Positions 6,447-13,194 of a DNA stretch of 13,194 bases are shown in pieces. Within the stretch, counting starts at the first letter, position 1. The number at the start of each line of letters is the position of its first letter. A program made the translations under genes and the position numbers. Origin of the DNA: an uncultured bacterium (GTDB lineage Bacteria > Bacillota > Clostridia > Oscillospirales > Acutalibacteraceae); contig CAJMOI010000043.1 of the NCBI GenBank assembly GCA_905215105.1, positions 1 to 13,194 of the forward strand, read 5' to 3'. Under the pieces are notes generated by a model that saw only the letters and a program-made list of their open reading frames with translations, was not told where the DNA came from and did no database searches.

Positions 6447-9400
6447 ATGCAAAAGAAACTCTTTCAAAAAACACTGAGCATCTGTCTGGCCCTGTCCATC
6501 ATGATCGGACTTCTGCCACAGATTCCAGTATTGGCAGCAGAGGACACACTGAAAATCTGTGTAATCTCGGATACACATTACTATCCGCTGACCTATGTTT
6601 CCGACTGTGAAGATTATCAGACCTATGTCAACGGTGACCCCAAGATGCTGGCAGAATCCGGTTCTGTGCTGGATTCCGCTGTAGAGATGATTGAAAAAGA
6701 CCAGCCAGACATCGTGCTGGTTTCCGGCGACCTCACCAAGGACGGCGAGAAAAAAGGCCATCAGGAATTTGCCGCAGAAATGCAGCAGATTGAAGACCAG
6801 ACCGACGCGGAAGTTTTCGTCATTAACGGCAATCACGATATTTACAATTATCTCGACGCCTGTACTTTTGAAAACGGCAAAAAGGAAAACACCGAAACGG
6901 TTACTCCGGTTGAATTCAAGGAAATTTACGCAAACTTCGGTTATAACGGAGAATTTGATGCGGAATATTACACCCCTCCGCAGGGAAAACAGGCAGGCGG
7001 GCTCTCTTATGCCGCTTCTTTTGGAAACTATGTGATTCTGGCACTGGATTCCGGCATGTACAGCCCGGATGCCACCGGTATGGAAACCAACGAGCACATC
7101 ACCGCCGGACGGGTGGACGAAGACCTGCTGGTTTGGGCAGTCGATCAGATTCAGAAAGCCGAGGCGGAAGGAAAAACTGTCATCGGCCTGATGCACCACG
7201 GACTGGTTCCCCATTTTGATATGGAGGACGAAGTGCTCAGCGAGTATGTGGTGGAAAACAGGGAAGAAACCGCCACTACCTTGGCAGACGCCGGTCTGCG
7301 GTATATCTTCACCGGCCATATGCACGCCAATGATATTGCCGAATATACCACAGTCAACGGAAATCACCTCACCGACGTGGAGACCGGTTCTCTCTCTTCC
7401 TGGGGTTCCCCTGTACGCAGTGTTACTTTTTCCAAAGGTGAAAAACTGAACGACGGCACCAACCGTACTCGTGAGACCTTTACCGTCAGCAGCGAAAGTA
7501 TCAAATCCATTGTCTTTAACGGCGAAGTCATCGAGGACTTTCCCGCTTATACCATGGACAAGCTCTATCCGGAAACCATGCTGAACAACATGGCAAACGG
7601 TATGCTGGTTCCCATCCTGAAGCAGATCAGCGAAAAGGGAATTCGGGAATTTATCTCGGAAATGGCGCCGGATCTGGATATCAACGGCATGATTCTCAGC
7701 ATGGTGCAGGACAGTTTGAAAGGCGGTATGCAGCTGGAACTGGGTTCCGGTATCGGCCGCGTCAATGTCAGCTATCGAAACGGCGGAATTCAGCTTTCTC
7801 CTTCCGGTACAGCCGGTTTGATCGGAGATATGACCATCACCGACGCGCAGATTATCGAAATGGTGGACGACCTGCTGAATAAAGTCGAAACCCGCTATAT
7901 CGACAACCCCGATTATCTGCTGAATAAAATCGATGAAATCATCACGAAGGTTTCCAATTTTGGCGTAGCCTCTCTGGGAACGCCGGAAGAAAAAAGTCTG
8001 TACGATCTGGTCGTGCTGATTCTCATTAACCACTATCAGGGCGCAGAAAATCCGCCGGAATGGGTGGAAGAGGCCCGTGCTTATATCCAGAGCGGCGAAA
8101 TCATTTCCAATCTCATCGATATGCTGCTGGACGAAGTCATGGTGATTGTCGATGACCTGACTACCAATCTTTCTGTCGATACCGGCATTGCTTTCAGCGG
8201 TGTCTGGAAAATCGCCATCGATGCCAAAACGGACAACGGAAACCTGAAAGCCATTTTGGATATGGCTGGTCTGGATGTCCGTACCCTGATTGAAGGCCTC
8301 CTCAACGAATACATGAGCGAAAGTTTTCTCACCGGTATGGGCGGTCTGATTGACGATGTGGCCAGCTCCATGCTATATGACGATACGCAGGACGATGGAG
8401 AAAACGGAGAATCCAGAACCATTGTATTTGATGGAACGGTGCAGAAGCCGGAGCCTTCCGCAGAAAACGGACTTCTTCCCGATCAGGTAACCATGACCTT
8501 TGGTTCAGACGCGGAAACAGGCCGGGCTTTTAGCTGGTACACCGGAACCATGGTGGACAGCGGCGCCGTGCAGCTCTCCAGTTCCCCGGATTTTTCCGGC
8601 GCACAAACCATTACAGCCAACACTACAGAGGTTGTAAAACCCAAAACGCTCCTGAATCTGGGGCTGATTACCACTTATGCCACCAAAAAAGTCAACCGTC
8701 ATACCGCTGAAGTCGAAAATCTGGAATCCGGCACCACTTATTACTACCGGGTGGGTTCTCCGGAACAGGGATACTGGAGTGGAACCGTTTCCTTCACCAC
8801 CGACGGAGCGCAGGATGATTCCTTTACCTTTATCAATGTCAACGACTCTCAGGGTATGGTTCAGTCGGACTATGAGACCTATCTTAACACGCTGGAACAG
8901 GCGGATGAAATGTTCCCCGACGCCTCCTTCCTGCTCCATGGCGGTGACTTTGTAGACGACGGCAGCAACGAAAACTACTGGAGCTGGGTGCTGGACAATC
9001 CCGTTTCCATGTCTCTGCCCATCACGCCGGCAGCCGGTAACCACGAGGATAAATCCGACGTGGAGGGTGTCACCACTCCCAATGCGCTGATGTCCCATTT
9101 CAACTTCCAGAACCTTCCCGAACAGGATACCGATACCGGTGTGTATTATTCCTATGAATACGAAAACGCCACCTTTATCGTTTTGAACACCAATGATGTG
9201 ACTGCTGACGGATATCTCTCCGATGCACAATATGACTGGGCCTATGAAACCGCCAAAAATGCCGGTACGGAATGGAAAATCATTCTGCTGCACAAATCCC
9301 CCTATTCCAACGGCCCTCATGCGCAGGATGACGATGTCGCAGCTATCCGCAGCCAGTTGAATCAGCTTTCCGCAGAATGTGATATTGACCTGGTGCTTTC

Positions 9401-11921
9401 CGGTCATGACCATGTGTACAACCGCACCCCCTGGCTGTCCTATGGAGACACCCAGCAGGTGGAAACCCAAACCACCACCTACGAGGGCACCAACTATGAA
9501 ACTGCCATTGAGCCGGACGGCACCCTGTTCCTGATTGCCGGTACCGCTGGTGTCAAAAACTATGTGCAGGAAGCTCTGCCGGAAATTCCCAGCGCTGTAG
9601 CACTGGATCTGGATTGCCCGGTGTATACCGGATTTACCATTGACGGCGATTGCCTGTATTATGATGCTTATAAAGTGGAAGACGGAAAGAGCGTAAAGAT
9701 CGACAGCTTTGCCATCGACAAGGAAAAAGAAGAAGTAACCCCTGACTGGGAAAAAGTCGTCGCAAAAATCGAAGCACTTCCCGATATTCCCGAACTGAGC
9801 CACAAAACCGCGGTGGAAGAAGCCCGCGCTGCCTATGATGCGCTCAGCGGCGAGGACAAAGGGAAAGTCACCAATTACGAAAAACTTCAGCAGGCGGAAG
9901 CGATTATTAAGGCGCTGACCAACATTCAGAACGGCCAGACCGCTACCGTCAGCAGCAAAAAAGAATTCGTCAACGCACTGAACAATTCCAATGTCACTAC
10001 CATTATTGCAAACCGCACGATCGAATTTGAGAACTTCCGGGGCAACGAGCGGGAATATACCATATCCCGTGACCTGACCATCCGGGGCTCCGGGGTTCTC
10101 CGGTATGTGGAATTCCATGTAACCAATGGTGCAACACTGGTGCTGGACGACAGCATTTATATCAACGATACCCGCGCACAGGCTTCCACTTATGGCTCTC
10201 TGAATCCCATTGAAGTCTATGCAAACTCCACCCTGATTACCCGAGGCAGCGCACAGCTCCGAACCGAATACGGACGCGGCGGAGCCGAAGAAGGCCATGG
10301 CATCAAGCTGATGGAATCCGGCGCAAAAGCCTATCTGAACAGCTCCGGCAGTGTCTGGGGTGCGGAAGGCGCCGTGTATTCTCCCGCTTCCGGCACAGAA
10401 ATCGTCATCAACAACGGTACTTATGGACGCAAAAATGACAACCATCGGGCAGTAGATACCTACGGTGATCTGGAAATCAACGGCGGCACCATCCGCAATT
10501 TGTGGGTAAGTTCCAAAAGCACACTGCACCTGAATGGCGGTGAGCTGAACAACGGCAGCGAACTAAATCCCCAGGTTCCTCTGGACATCGAAGGCACCGC
10601 TTATGTCACCGGCGGCAAAGTGGTGCCGCTGAACGGCCAGTCGGTGGACCTCAACAATACCGGCAAAATGCACATCCTCACAAATGGTTCCGGCGCACTG
10701 GATCTGGGCAATAACGTAAAGCCCTGGACAGGCAATGTGCAGACCGAAAACTACAAGGATGTGACCGTTTCCTACACTGATATCAACGGCTTCGGCAATA
10801 GTGACGGTATTTATCAAACCACCTCTTCCGCCAATACCCCTGAAGGGCTTGCCGCTGCCGGCGGTACACGGCTGGAGACTTCCGCTCAAAACGGTGTTAT
10901 GTCCGCCACTCTGCCTCAGGGCCTGAACATTGTATACGGCAAATATTATTTGGTAGGCGGTGGAAAAACGGCTCCTTCCGGCATCACCGGAACCGGCGGC
11001 AGCGCCCAGATGATTGTTTACGGCACTACCCGACTGATTGAAAACAACGACGTCACCCATGTGGAAATTGAAGGCGATGAAAACCGTGCAGTTGTCTTTG
11101 AAGAAGGAATGCAGATTCGTCTGACCGGCAAAACACTGCCCGCCAATGCCTTTGACAACGCAGTACAGTGGGAATCCTCCGATGAGGAAATCGCTACCGT
11201 CAACAGTAAGGGTGTAGTAACCCTCCACAAGGCCGGAAAAGTCACCATCACCCTGCGTTCTGTTTCCAATCCCAACGCTACCGATACGGTTACGATTTTC
11301 GCAGTAACCATGAGTCTGAATGGTCCCGACTCTCTGGACGAGCATACCAATGTCGCTCAGTACACCGCTTCTGCCGGATTTGAAGACAGCCGGCTGGGCT
11401 TTGTCTGGAAGCTGGATAATCCCACACTGGCGGACATCAATGCCGATGGCCAGCTGACCAAGAAAGAGGCTGGAACCGTGACCGTCACCGCTGTTCTGAC
11501 CATTGACCAGCAGGAAACCGAGCTTTCCGTCAGCAAAAAGGTTGAATTGATTGAAACCGAAGTGGTTTCCGTGGAGATCGACTGGGGCGCTCTGGATTAC
11601 AACTATGAACTGGGAGACTGGAACCCGGACAACCACACTTATGAAAACGGCGGATGGGAAGCAACCACTGAAAATGGCGATCACATTACCGTAACCAACA
11701 CCGGAAATACCGAAGTAACCGTCCATTTCGACTATCAGTCTGTTTCCGGACTGGAAGAAGTGACCGGTAGTTTTGAAAACAATGATTTCTCCCTGCCTGC
11801 ACCGGATGACAGCACCGAATCCAAACAGATTGTGATCTTTACCCCGGCGGGACGACCGGAAGAAACTTTTTCGAATCAGAAATTGGGACAGATTACCGTC
11901 ACCATAGGAGGCAAACAGTAA
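6447..11921 (+). CDS. Giant secreted protein with two metallophosphoesterase domains, beta-helix, Ig-like domains and C-terminal surface module
   Basis: The product is 1824 residues. GAGGG at 6436-6440, 6 bases before the ATG, and the immediate signal peptide (residues 1-31, cleavage near VLA-A) fix the start. Domain 1 (about 35-330) is a calcineurin-like metallophosphoesterase with all metal motifs: D42xH44, GD95, GNHD 128-131, HH 250-251, GHMH 290-293. Residues 330-670 are mixed, partly helical, and unassigned. An Ig/FN3-like domain (675-787) precedes domain 2 (about 790-1095), which is purple-acid-phosphatase-like: D800-S-Q802 in place of DxH, GD834, GNHE 864-867, H949, GHDH 986-989. A helical spacer (1098-1160) leads to a probable right-handed beta-helix (about 1165-1430, recurring NGG turns). 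A Big2-type Ig domain (about 1535-1620), a second Ig-like domain (1622-1704) and a beta domain (1709-1824) follow. There is no LPXTG and no C-terminal membrane segment. Likely activity is phosphomonoester, phosphodiester or nucleotide hydrolysis outside the cell; the substrate is unknown. Confidence 0.9.
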   Translation: MQKKLFQKTLSICLALSIMIGLLPQIPVLAAEDTLKICVISDTHYYPLTYVSDCEDYQTYVNGDPKMLAESGSVLDSAVEMIEKDQPDIVLVSGDLTKDGEKKGHQEFAAEMQQIEDQTDAEVFVINGNHDIYNYLDACTFENGKKENTETVTPVEFKEIYANFGYNGEFDAEYYTPPQGKQAGGLSYAASFGNYVILALDSGMYSPDATGMETNEHITAGRVDEDLLVWAVDQIQKAEAEGKTVIGLMHHGLVPHFDMEDEVLSEYVVENREETATTLADAGLRYIFTGHMHANDIAEYTTVNGNHLTDVETGSLSSWGSPVRSVTFSKGEKLNDGTNRTRETFTVSSESIKSIVFNGEVIEDFPAYTMDKLYPETMLNNMANGMLVPILKQISEKGIREFISEMAPDLDINGMILSMVQDSLKGGMQLELGSGIGRVNVSYRNGGIQLSPSGTAGLIGDMTITDAQIIEMVDDLLNKVETRYIDNPDYLLNKIDEIITKVSNFGVASLGTPEEKSLYDLVVLILINHYQGAENPPEWVEEARAYIQSGEIISNLIDMLLDEVMVIVDDLTTNLSVDTGIAFSGVWKIAIDAKTDNGNLKAILDMAGLDVRTLIEGLLNEYMSESFLTGMGGLIDDVASSMLYDDTQDDGENGESRTIVFDGTVQKPEPSAENGLLPDQVTMTFGSDAETGRAFSWYTGTMVDSGAVQLSSSPDFSGAQTITANTTEVVKPKTLLNLGLITTYATKKVNRHTAEVENLESGTTYYYRVGSPEQGYWSGTVSFTTDGAQDDSFTFINVNDSQGMVQSDYETYLNTLEQADEMFPDASFLLHGGDFVDDGSNENYWSWVLDNPVSMSLPITPAAGNHEDKSDVEGVTTPNALMSHFNFQNLPEQDTDTGVYYSYEYENATFIVLNTNDVTADGYLSDAQYDWAYETAKNAGTEWKIILLHKSPYSNGPHAQDDDVAAIRSQLNQLSAECDIDLVLSGHDHVYNRTPWLSYGDTQQVETQTTTYEGTNYETAIEPDGTLFLIAGTAGVKNYVQEALPEIPSAVALDLDCPVYTGFTIDGDCLYYDAYKVEDGKSVKIDSFAIDKEKEEVTPDWEKVVAKIEALPDIPELSHKTAVEEARAAYDALSGEDKGKVTNYEKLQQAEAIIKALTNIQNGQTATVSSKKEFVNALNNSNVTTIIANRTIEFENFRGNEREYTISRDLTIRGSGVLRYVEFHVTNGATLVLDDSIYINDTRAQASTYGSLNPIEVYANSTLITRGSAQLRTEYGRGGAEEGHGIKLMESGAKAYLNSSGSVWGAEGAVYSPASGTEIVINNGTYGRKNDNHRAVDTYGDLEINGGTIRNLWVSSKSTLHLNGGELNNGSELNPQVPLDIEGTAYVTGGKVVPLNGQSVDLNNTGKMHILTNGSGALDLGNNVKPWTGNVQTENYKDVTVSYTDINGFGNSDGIYQTTSSANTPEGLAAAGGTRLETSAQNGVMSATLPQGLNIVYGKYYLVGGGKTAPSGITGTGGSAQMIVYGTTRLIENNDVTHVEIEGDENRAVVFEEGMQIRLTGKTLPANAFDNAVQWESSDEEIATVNSKGVVTLHKAGKVTITLRSVSNPNATDTVTIFAVTMSLNGPDSLDEHTNVAQYTASAGFEDSRLGFVWKLDNPTLADINADGQLTKKEAGTVTVTAVLTIDQQETELSVSKKVELIETEVVSVEIDWGALDYNYELGDWNPDNHTYENGGWEATTENGDHITVTNTGNTEVTVHFDYQSVSGLEEVTGSFENNDFSLPAPDDSTESKQIVIFTPAGRPEETFSNQKLGQITVTIGGKQ
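11571..11918 (+). other. C-terminal domain shared with the downstream small secreted proteins
   Basis: Residues 1709-1824 of the giant protein align along their whole length with residues 59-180 of the small secreted protein encoded at 12553-13101. Shared positions include VEI-x-W-x2-L at the start, WN-x-D-x-HTYE, a following W, (I/V)-x-VTN, V-x-V-x-(F/L)-D-(F/Y), VTG-x-F, an N-x-F-x-L segment and a closing (L/I)G-x-(I/V)TVT(I/L). The repeated hydrophobic/polar pattern suggests a beta-sandwich. The homology is read directly from the two translations. The name and function of the domain are unknown to me. Confidence 0.85.
11906..11911 (+). promoter_or_regulatory. Ribosome binding site inside the end of the upstream gene
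   Basis: AGGAGG lies within the last codons of the giant phosphoesterase gene, 10 bases before the ATG at 11922. The upstream stop codon TAA (11919-11921) directly abuts this ATG, so translation of the two genes is probably coupled. Confidence 0.8.
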
Positions 11922-12470
11922 ATGGAAACCAATCGTGAGAGCAAATCTTCCAGAAGCAGAATCATCATCATGATTCTGTTGCTTCTGATTACCATTTCCG
12001 CCGTAGGCATAACGATTTTTACCCTGACACAGGATCATTCCCAGCCCACCATTGCACCGGATTACGCTCCTCAGCAGGTGGACAGCAATGCCGATAAGAT
12101 GGAAGAAACCGATGAAAGCAAGCTGGAAGCCGAAGAGGGCGGCGGCGCTGTAGGACTGACCTACTCCACGGCCGTATCCATCGACATCAGCGACGGAACC
12201 GCCGCAATCCTTTTCCAAAACCCTCAGCGCTCTACTCAGGATATGGTATTGCAGCTGGTGGTGGGAGAAGGAGACGAGGAAACGGTTTTGGGAGAATCCG
12301 ATCTGATTCCGGTAGGCTACTCTCTTTCTACCATGAATGTGACAGAGGCTTCCCGTCTTTCTCCCGGCGGCTATGAAGGGAAATTCCGGGTTTTGTATTA
12401 CAACACCGAAACTGGAGAAAAAGCGGTTGTCAATACGGAGATTCCCGTAGAAATCACCGCCGTCGCCTGA
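11922..12470 (+). CDS. Membrane-anchored protein with an extracytoplasmic beta domain, unknown function
   Basis: The product is 182 residues. A short basic, Ser-rich cytoplasmic N terminus (1-13) is followed by one strongly hydrophobic segment (14-36), an acidic, flexible linker (about 38-75), a Gly-rich step (GGG, 73-75) and a compact beta-rich domain (78-182). The domain shows an alternating pattern with VSIDISDGTAAILFQNP, DMVLQLVVGE, a GYSLS turn, LSPGGYEGKFRVLYYN and a final VNTEIPVEITAV strand, which looks like an Ig-type sandwich. No cysteine and no catalytic motif are visible. The N-in/C-out orientation is expected from the positive charges before the membrane segment. It starts on the base after the giant phosphoesterase stop codon, a strong sign of joint function. 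I do not know a named family. Similar proteins next to small secreted beta proteins in gut Firmicutes are a recollection, not a search result. Confidence 0.88.
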   Translation: METNRESKSSRSRIIIMILLLLITISAVGITIFTLTQDHSQPTIAPDYAPQQVDSNADKMEETDESKLEAEEGGGAVGLTYSTAVSIDISDGTAAILFQNPQRSTQDMVLQLVVGEGDEETVLGESDLIPVGYSLSTMNVTEASRLSPGGYEGKFRVLYYNTETGEKAVVNTEIPVEITAVA

Positions 12471-12472
12471 CA

Positions 12473-12497
12473 GAAACCACAGAGCAATCTGTGTTTC
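12473..12497 (+). promoter_or_regulatory. GCAA-capped hairpin between the anchor gene and the small secreted protein gene
   Basis: GAAACCACAGA (12473-12483) pairs with TCTGTGTTTC (12488-12497) around a GCAA tetraloop, with one bulged C. It starts two bases after the anchor gene's stop codon. No T tract follows (TATACATATACC), so it is not a standard terminator. It may mark a processing site or protect one side of the mRNA, letting the small secreted proteins be made in larger amounts than the enzyme. The role is inference. Confidence 0.55.
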
Positions 12498-12538
12498 TAT
12501 ACATATACCGCAAAGCTAACAACCCTTGATTCAACTAC

Positions 12539-12544
12539 AGGAGG
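12539..12544 (+). promoter_or_regulatory. Strong ribosome binding site of the small secreted protein gene
   Basis: A full AGGAGG sits 8 bases before the ATG at 12553, followed by an A-rich spacer. This decides the start over an in-frame TTG at 12526. Confidence 0.85.
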
Positions 12545-12552
12545 AAAAGAAA

Positions 12553-13101
12553 ATGAAAAACAGCAAGAAAATCGCATCTGTTCTCATGGCCACCGCTCTG
12601 CTGGCCGCCGCCGGAATCTCCGCTTCGGCAGAAGAAACTACTGCTATTACCGAGCTTGGGGGAACCAGCAGTGCTGATGTTACCGGCACCTATTCCAATA
12701 CCGTTACAACCCCCACTGTTTACAACGTGGAAATTGAGTGGGAAAAGCTTGAGTTTTCTTTTAACAAAACCGGTACCATGGACTGGAATACCGACAGCCA
12801 TACCTATGAGGACCATACCGAAAGCGCATGGACTTCCGACAGCAACGGCGTTTCTGTTACCAACCATTCCAATGCAGCTGTCAAGGTCAACCTGGACTTT
12901 GCGGCAGCCGAAGGAATCGGCAACGTGACCGGCGATTTTGGGGACAACAATGAATTTGTTCTGAACCAGCCCGAAGAAGGCCAGTTTACAGGCGTTGACA
13001 CTTATAAAAACTGCGCGCTGACGCTGAGCGGTGAACCTAATCAATTTGAAGACGGAAGTACTATCGGTACCGTAACAGTTACTCTTTCCGCCGCCGAATA
13101 A
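12553..13101 (+). CDS. Small secreted beta-domain protein, probable structural subunit of the surface system
   Basis: The product is 182 residues. A clear Sec signal peptide spans residues 1-26 (basic MKNSKK, hydrophobic core, ASA-E cleavage). A Thr/Ser-rich stretch (about 28-55) leads into the beta domain (57-180) beginning YNVEIEWEKLEFSF. The domain carries HTYE (83-86), a W at 93, VSVTNHSN (100-107), VTGDF (125-129) and the closing IGTVTVTLS. The mature protein is acidic, has a single cysteine (C154), and has no membrane segment, LPXTG or SLH motif. It is homologous to the C-terminal domain of the giant phosphoesterase two genes upstream and to the paralogue that begins 33 bases downstream. 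A role as an abundant secreted or wall-associated subunit is inferred from its size, strong ribosome binding site and duplication. The exact family is not recognised. Confidence 0.88.
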   Translation: MKNSKKIASVLMATALLAAAGISASAEETTAITELGGTSSADVTGTYSNTVTTPTVYNVEIEWEKLEFSFNKTGTMDWNTDSHTYEDHTESAWTSDSNGVSVTNHSNAAVKVNLDFAAAEGIGNVTGDFGDNNEFVLNQPEEGQFTGVDTYKNCALTLSGEPNQFEDGSTIGTVTVTLSAAE

Positions 13102-13121
13102 TCTTCTATGTTCTGTTTGAT

Positions 13122-13126
13122 GGAGG
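13122..13126 (+). promoter_or_regulatory. Ribosome binding site of the second small secreted protein gene
   Basis: GGAGG lies 8 bases before the ATG at 13135, in the 33-bp spacer between the two paralogues. No terminator or promoter fits in that spacer, so both are expected on one mRNA. Confidence 0.8.
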
Positions 13127-13134
13127 AATACAAA

Positions 13135-13194
13135 ATGAAGAAAATTGTATCTGTTCTCATGGCTGGTGCATTGCTGGCTGCTGCTGGTATCTCC
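13135..13194 (+). CDS. Start of a second small secreted protein, paralogue of the preceding gene (3' partial)
   Basis: Only 20 codons are inside the window. They encode MKKIVSVLMAGALLAAAGIS, almost the same signal peptide as the preceding protein (shared SVLMA-ALLAAAGIS). With the strong ribosome binding site and 33-bp spacing this indicates a tandem duplicate. The mature part lies beyond the window, so its domain content is inferred from the signal peptide only. Confidence 0.8.
   Translation, partial: MKKIVSVLMAGALLAAAGIS

Noticed and set aside
8505..10529. Long minus-strand open frame (674 codons) opposite the giant phosphoesterase
   Set aside because: The + strand frame carries complete enzyme motifs and a signal peptide. 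The antisense product is low-complexity and hydrophobic in an unstructured way, with no proper start signals. The same applies to the antisense frames at 6342-8033, 10563-12218, 1221-2765 and 212-1480.
12553..13101. Small secreted protein as a classical WxL-domain protein or sortase substrate
   Set aside because: It lacks the paired WxL motifs and has no LPXTG or C-terminal membrane segment. It has only a W-x2-L at the domain start, so the likeness to WxL clusters is kept as an analogy.

Overview
The window reads as a chromosomal segment of a Gram-positive Firmicute, most likely a Clostridia/Oscillospirales-type gut anaerobe. This is an inference from a T-box leader in front of pheST, an IreB (UPF0297) gene, strong AGGAGG ribosome binding sites, moderate GC content, and large Sec-exported multidomain proteins with Ig-like modules. 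All genes that can be supported lie on the + strand. The long minus-strand open frames are antisense shadows of real genes.

Left part (1-6173), mostly housekeeping. A 5'-truncated gene encodes a HdeD-like multi-pass membrane region fused to a domain that looks like a circularly permuted papain/NlpC-P60-type hydrolase. Next comes a phenylalanine T-box leader with its own extended -10 promoter, a UUC specifier, the conserved antiterminator sequence and an intrinsic terminator. It controls pheS and pheT, the two subunits of phenylalanyl-tRNA synthetase, which are separated by an 87-bp spacer holding a hairpin. After that come two short single-gene units, each with a recognisable promoter and a strong terminator: ireB, and a 99-aa cytoplasmic protein of unknown function.

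Right part (6174-13194), a secreted/surface system. An AT-rich leader precedes a 1824-aa exported protein. From N to C terminus it has a signal peptide, a complete calcineurin-like metallophosphoesterase, a long mixed region, a purple-acid-phosphatase-like Ig/FN3 domain plus second metallophosphoesterase, a helical spacer, a predicted right-handed beta-helix, Big2-type and other Ig-like domains, and a C-terminal beta domain. Its stop codon abuts the start of a 182-aa protein with a single N-terminal membrane anchor and an outside beta domain. After a short hairpin spacer follows a 182-aa small secreted protein, then the start of a paralogue with nearly the same signal peptide, cut by the window end.

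The main observation is that the C-terminal domain of the giant phosphoesterase is clearly homologous to the mature part of the small secreted protein. The same module therefore occurs free, apparently in tandem copies, and fused to a large enzyme, next to a membrane-anchored partner. This suggests an uncharacterised surface assembly in which small subunits, an enzyme carrying the subunit domain and a membrane-bound protein work together, loosely comparable in logic to the WxL/csc clusters. Its function is inference only.
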